Positions 62,135 to 64,000 of a DNA stretch of 64,000 bases are shown here, piece by piece. The DNA is from Mesorhizobium helmanticense. Its GTDB lineage: Bacteria > Pseudomonadota > Alphaproteobacteria > Rhizobiales > Rhizobiaceae. The translations under genes and the position numbers were made by a program. Each line of letters begins with the position of its first letter. Position 1 is the stretch's first letter. Where the stretch lies: the NCBI RefSeq assembly GCF_003034915.1, contig NZ_PZJX01000047.1, positions 162,325 to 226,324 on the forward strand, written 5' to 3'. Below the pieces are notes generated by a model. It searched no databases, was not told where the DNA came from, and saw nothing but the letters and a program-made list of their open reading frames with translations.

Positions 62135-62680
62135 ATGAATTTTTCGAAAGCCGGTCTTGTGGCCGTATCGCTTGCCGCTCTCGTTGCGAGCGGCTGTTCG
62201 ACCTCACGATTCTCGTCGATGGACGAGCAGCAGCCGGCGCCGCTGGAAGCCGCGCCCGCCGGCAAGGTGACCGCGAACCAGTTGCCGCCGCCGGCATCGC
62301 CCGGCACCACCGATCCGTCGAAATTTCCGACCGCGCCGACGGCGCCAAACACCCAGGTCGCCTCGCTGCCGGCGGATGGAACGGCGCCGGCCGGAGCTCC
62401 GGATCTGACTGCGGCCAGCGTCGCCGGCGTCTGGAACGCCAGCGTGTCCGGCCAGAGCTGCAAGGTGGCGACGCCACAGACCAAATTCGGCTCGGGCTAC
62501 CGCGCCGGACCCTTGCATTGCCCGGCGCCGATCGATGGCATCAAGTCCTGGAGCGTCGCTGGCAAGCAGCTGACGCTTTACGATGAAAGCGGCGGCACGC
62601 TGGCGCGGCTCTATTCCTCGGGTGGAGAGAAATTCGACGGCCAGACTTCCAACGGTTTGCCGATCTCGCTTACAAGGTAA
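62135..62680 (+). CDS. Omp19-like outer-membrane lipoprotein (AprI/Inh inhibitor domain)
   Basis: 181 residues from the ATG at 62135, with GGAGG before it. Lipoprotein signal MNFSKAGLVAVSLAALVASG ends in a lipobox ASGC with the lipidated Cys at 21. A Pro/Ala-rich linker leads to an Inh-type eight-stranded barrel: VAGVWNASVSGQSCKVATPQ, GSGYRAGPLHCP, KQLTLYDESGGTLARLYSSG. This follows Brucella Omp19 closely; Omp19 inhibits host proteases and helps in envelope function. Both barrel cysteines are kept. In a plant symbiont a protease-shield role is only inferred. Confidence 0.88.
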   Translation: MNFSKAGLVAVSLAALVASGCSTSRFSSMDEQQPAPLEAAPAGKVTANQLPPPASPGTTDPSKFPTAPTAPNTQVASLPADGTAPAGAPDLTAASVAGVWNASVSGQSCKVATPQTKFGSGYRAGPLHCPAPIDGIKSWSVAGKQLTLYDESGGTLARLYSSGGEKFDGQTSNGLPISLTR

Positions 62681-62727
62681 AGCAGACCCGCTCCTTTTCC
62701 TGGAATTGTCCCAGAACGACGTGACCG

Positions 62728-63930
62728 ATGCATCTGCGTGACGGCCTCCAGACCCATGCGACCGTCCGGCAGCGCTACGACCATCTGGTTGCATCAGGCG
62801 CGATCGAGCGCGATCCGGCGCAGGAGCGCATCACGGCCGCACTCGACCGGCTGATCACCGAGATCTCGGCCAAGCGGCTGGCGCACAAGTCGAGCGCGCT
62901 GGGCTGGCTGTTCGCCCGCAAGCGCGAGACGCATGAGGCGGTCAAGGGCCTCTACATCCATGGCGGCGTCGGCCGCGGCAAGACCATGCTGATGGACATG
63001 TTCTTCGAGCTGGTGCCTGTCAGGCGCAAACGCCGCGTGCATTTCAACGACTTCATGGCCGATGTGCAGGACCGCATCCAGAAGCACCGGCAGGCGCGCA
63101 AGAATGGCGACGTCAAGGAGGACGACCCGATCCCGCCGGTGGCCCGCAAGTTGGCCGAGGAAGCCTGGGTGCTGTGCTTCGACGAATTCTCTGTCACCGA
63201 CATCGCCGACGCGATGATCCTGTCCAGGCTGTTCTCGGCGCTGTTTGCCAATGGCGTGGTGCTGGTCGCCACCTCCAATGTCGCGCCTGACGATCTCTAT
63301 CGCGATGGGCTGAACCGCCAGCTTTTCCTGCCGTTCATCGGCATGCTGGAACGGCACGCGCATGTGCTGGCGCTGGATGCCGACAAGGACTACCGGCTGG
63401 ACAAGCTCAGCCGCATGCCGGTCTACATCACCCCTGCGGATGCGGCCGCCGATGCCGCGCTCGATGCCGCCTGGGAGGCGATGACGCATGGCAGACCGAC
63501 GGCCGGGACGACGCTGACGGTGAAGGGCCGGCAGGTCGCCGTGCCGGTTGCCGCCGGCGAGGCGGCGCGCTTCTCCTTCGCCGATCTCTGCGAAAAGCCG
63601 CTCGGTGCGCGCGACTATCTCGCCATCGCAGCCCGCTTCTCGACCATCTTCATCGATCAGGTGCCGGTGCTCGGCGAAGGCCGGCGCAACGAAGCCAAGC
63701 GCTTCATCCTGTTGATCGACACACTCTACGACCATCATGTGCGGCTGGTGGTGAGCGCCGAGGCTGCGCCGCCTGATCTCTATATCGCCAAGCGCGGCAA
63801 CGAAGTGTTCGAGTTCGAGCGCACCGCGTCGCGGCTGATCGAGATGCAGAGCCGCGATTGGCTGGAGGATTGGGCGGCAAGGCAGAAGGTGCGGACGTTG
63901 CCGACCGAGGGGAAGCAGGCACAGGCCTAG
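62728..63930 (+). CDS. zapE: Cell-division ATPase ZapE (AFG1-like)
   Basis: 400 residues. Walker A IHGGVGRGKTM (77-87), Walker B LCFDEFSVTDIADAMI, sensor VLVATSNVAPDDLYRDGLNR and a C-terminal FSTIFIDQVPVLGEGRRNEA. This is the AFG1/LACE1 family; ZapE in E. coli interacts with FtsZ at the constriction. Full length. A repeat begins 12 bases past the stop. Confidence 0.92.
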   Translation: MHLRDGLQTHATVRQRYDHLVASGAIERDPAQERITAALDRLITEISAKRLAHKSSALGWLFARKRETHEAVKGLYIHGGVGRGKTMLMDMFFELVPVRRKRRVHFNDFMADVQDRIQKHRQARKNGDVKEDDPIPPVARKLAEEAWVLCFDEFSVTDIADAMILSRLFSALFANGVVLVATSNVAPDDLYRDGLNRQLFLPFIGMLERHAHVLALDADKDYRLDKLSRMPVYITPADAAADAALDAAWEAMTHGRPTAGTTLTVKGRQVAVPVAAGEAARFSFADLCEKPLGARDYLAIAARFSTIFIDQVPVLGEGRRNEAKRFILLIDTLYDHHVRLVVSAEAAPPDLYIAKRGNEVFEFERTASRLIEMQSRDWLEDWAARQKVRTLPTEGKQAQA

Positions 63931-63942
63931 AGATCTAGTTTC

Positions 63943-64000
63943 GTCCCCCTCTTGGAGATTGGCGAAACCCGGCGCGCCGGCTTATCTCCCCCTTGCGGGT
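63943..64000. repeat. Partial intergenic repeat at window end
   Basis: TCCCCCTCTTGGAGATTGGC and later CTTATCTCCCCCTTGCGGGT resemble the family at 50841-50996. The element is cut by the end of the window, so its extent is unknown. Confidence 0.5.

Overview
The window looks like chromosome of a high-GC alphaproteobacterium of the order Hyphomicrobiales (Rhizobiales), most like Mesorhizobium. The evidence is the gene families (DUF1737, DUF2794, IalB, DUF1236 and DUF1223 families, a lipoprotein very like Brucella Omp19), the leuD/leuB/asd and ffh/rpsP blocks, and several families of rhizobial intergenic palindromic repeats. It is mostly core chromosome. I see no prophage, integrase, intact IS, CRISPR array, rRNA or tRNA.

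Layout. 0-9 kb: a DUF3800 protein cut short by an in-frame TAG, a zincin, a CitE-like lyase, a DUF4173 membrane protein coupled to a CreBC-like two-component system, an FAD oxidoreductase and a GNAT. 9-17.5 kb: leuD, leuB and asd, with ridA and a VOC protein between leuD and leuB, then a cold-shock/DUF805 fusion and a DEAD-box helicase. 17.6-20.4 kb: small accessory genes, including a MazF/PemK-like toxin with a Phd-like antitoxin, an ACT protein, DoxX, and an alpha/beta hydrolase lying between two copies of one terminator. 20.5-27 kb: rpsP, chorismate mutase, ffh, rlmN, a LysE exporter and argG.

27-36 kb: cell-envelope genes (a secreted tandem-repeat protein, MltB-type transglycosylase, SH3 protein, CPBP protease, glycosyltransferase, ClC transporter, IalB protein) plus an amine oxidase and a zinc-ribbon peptidase. 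36-47 kb: YkvA, a pterin dehydratase, a phosphatase overlapping a 2'-5' RNA ligase, tesA with its YbbA/YbbP-like ABC pair, a Bax-inhibitor-1 protein, DUF2794, a frameshifted DUF559 nuclease between inverted repeat arms, DUF1223 and a ceramidase-like protein. 47-52.5 kb: acnA, divergent from a cytochrome c maturation operon ccmA-ccmB-(ccmC missing)-ccmD-ccmG. 52.5-64 kb: DUF1127, an SMP-30 lactonase, redox enzymes, yciB, ftsY, mtaB, dapF, an MBL-fold hydrolase, an Omp19-like lipoprotein and zapE.

How the genes fit together: the block serves amino-acid synthesis (Leu, Asp family, Lys, Arg), protein targeting (Ffh, FtsY), translation and tRNA/rRNA modification (RpsP, RlmN, MtaB), the TCA cycle and cytochrome c assembly. 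The strongest anomaly is the ccm operon. The whole body of ccmC is absent, and only a 20-codon in-frame mini-ORF with a plausible ribosome-binding site and an ATGA junction to ccmD stands in its place. Other notable points are the DUF559 gene with a clean 5-nt deletion, the hydrolase between duplicated terminators, an orphan + strand terminator hinting at a small RNA, and a perfect hairpin upstream of DUF1127. All of this was read by eye; no database search or folding calculation was run.
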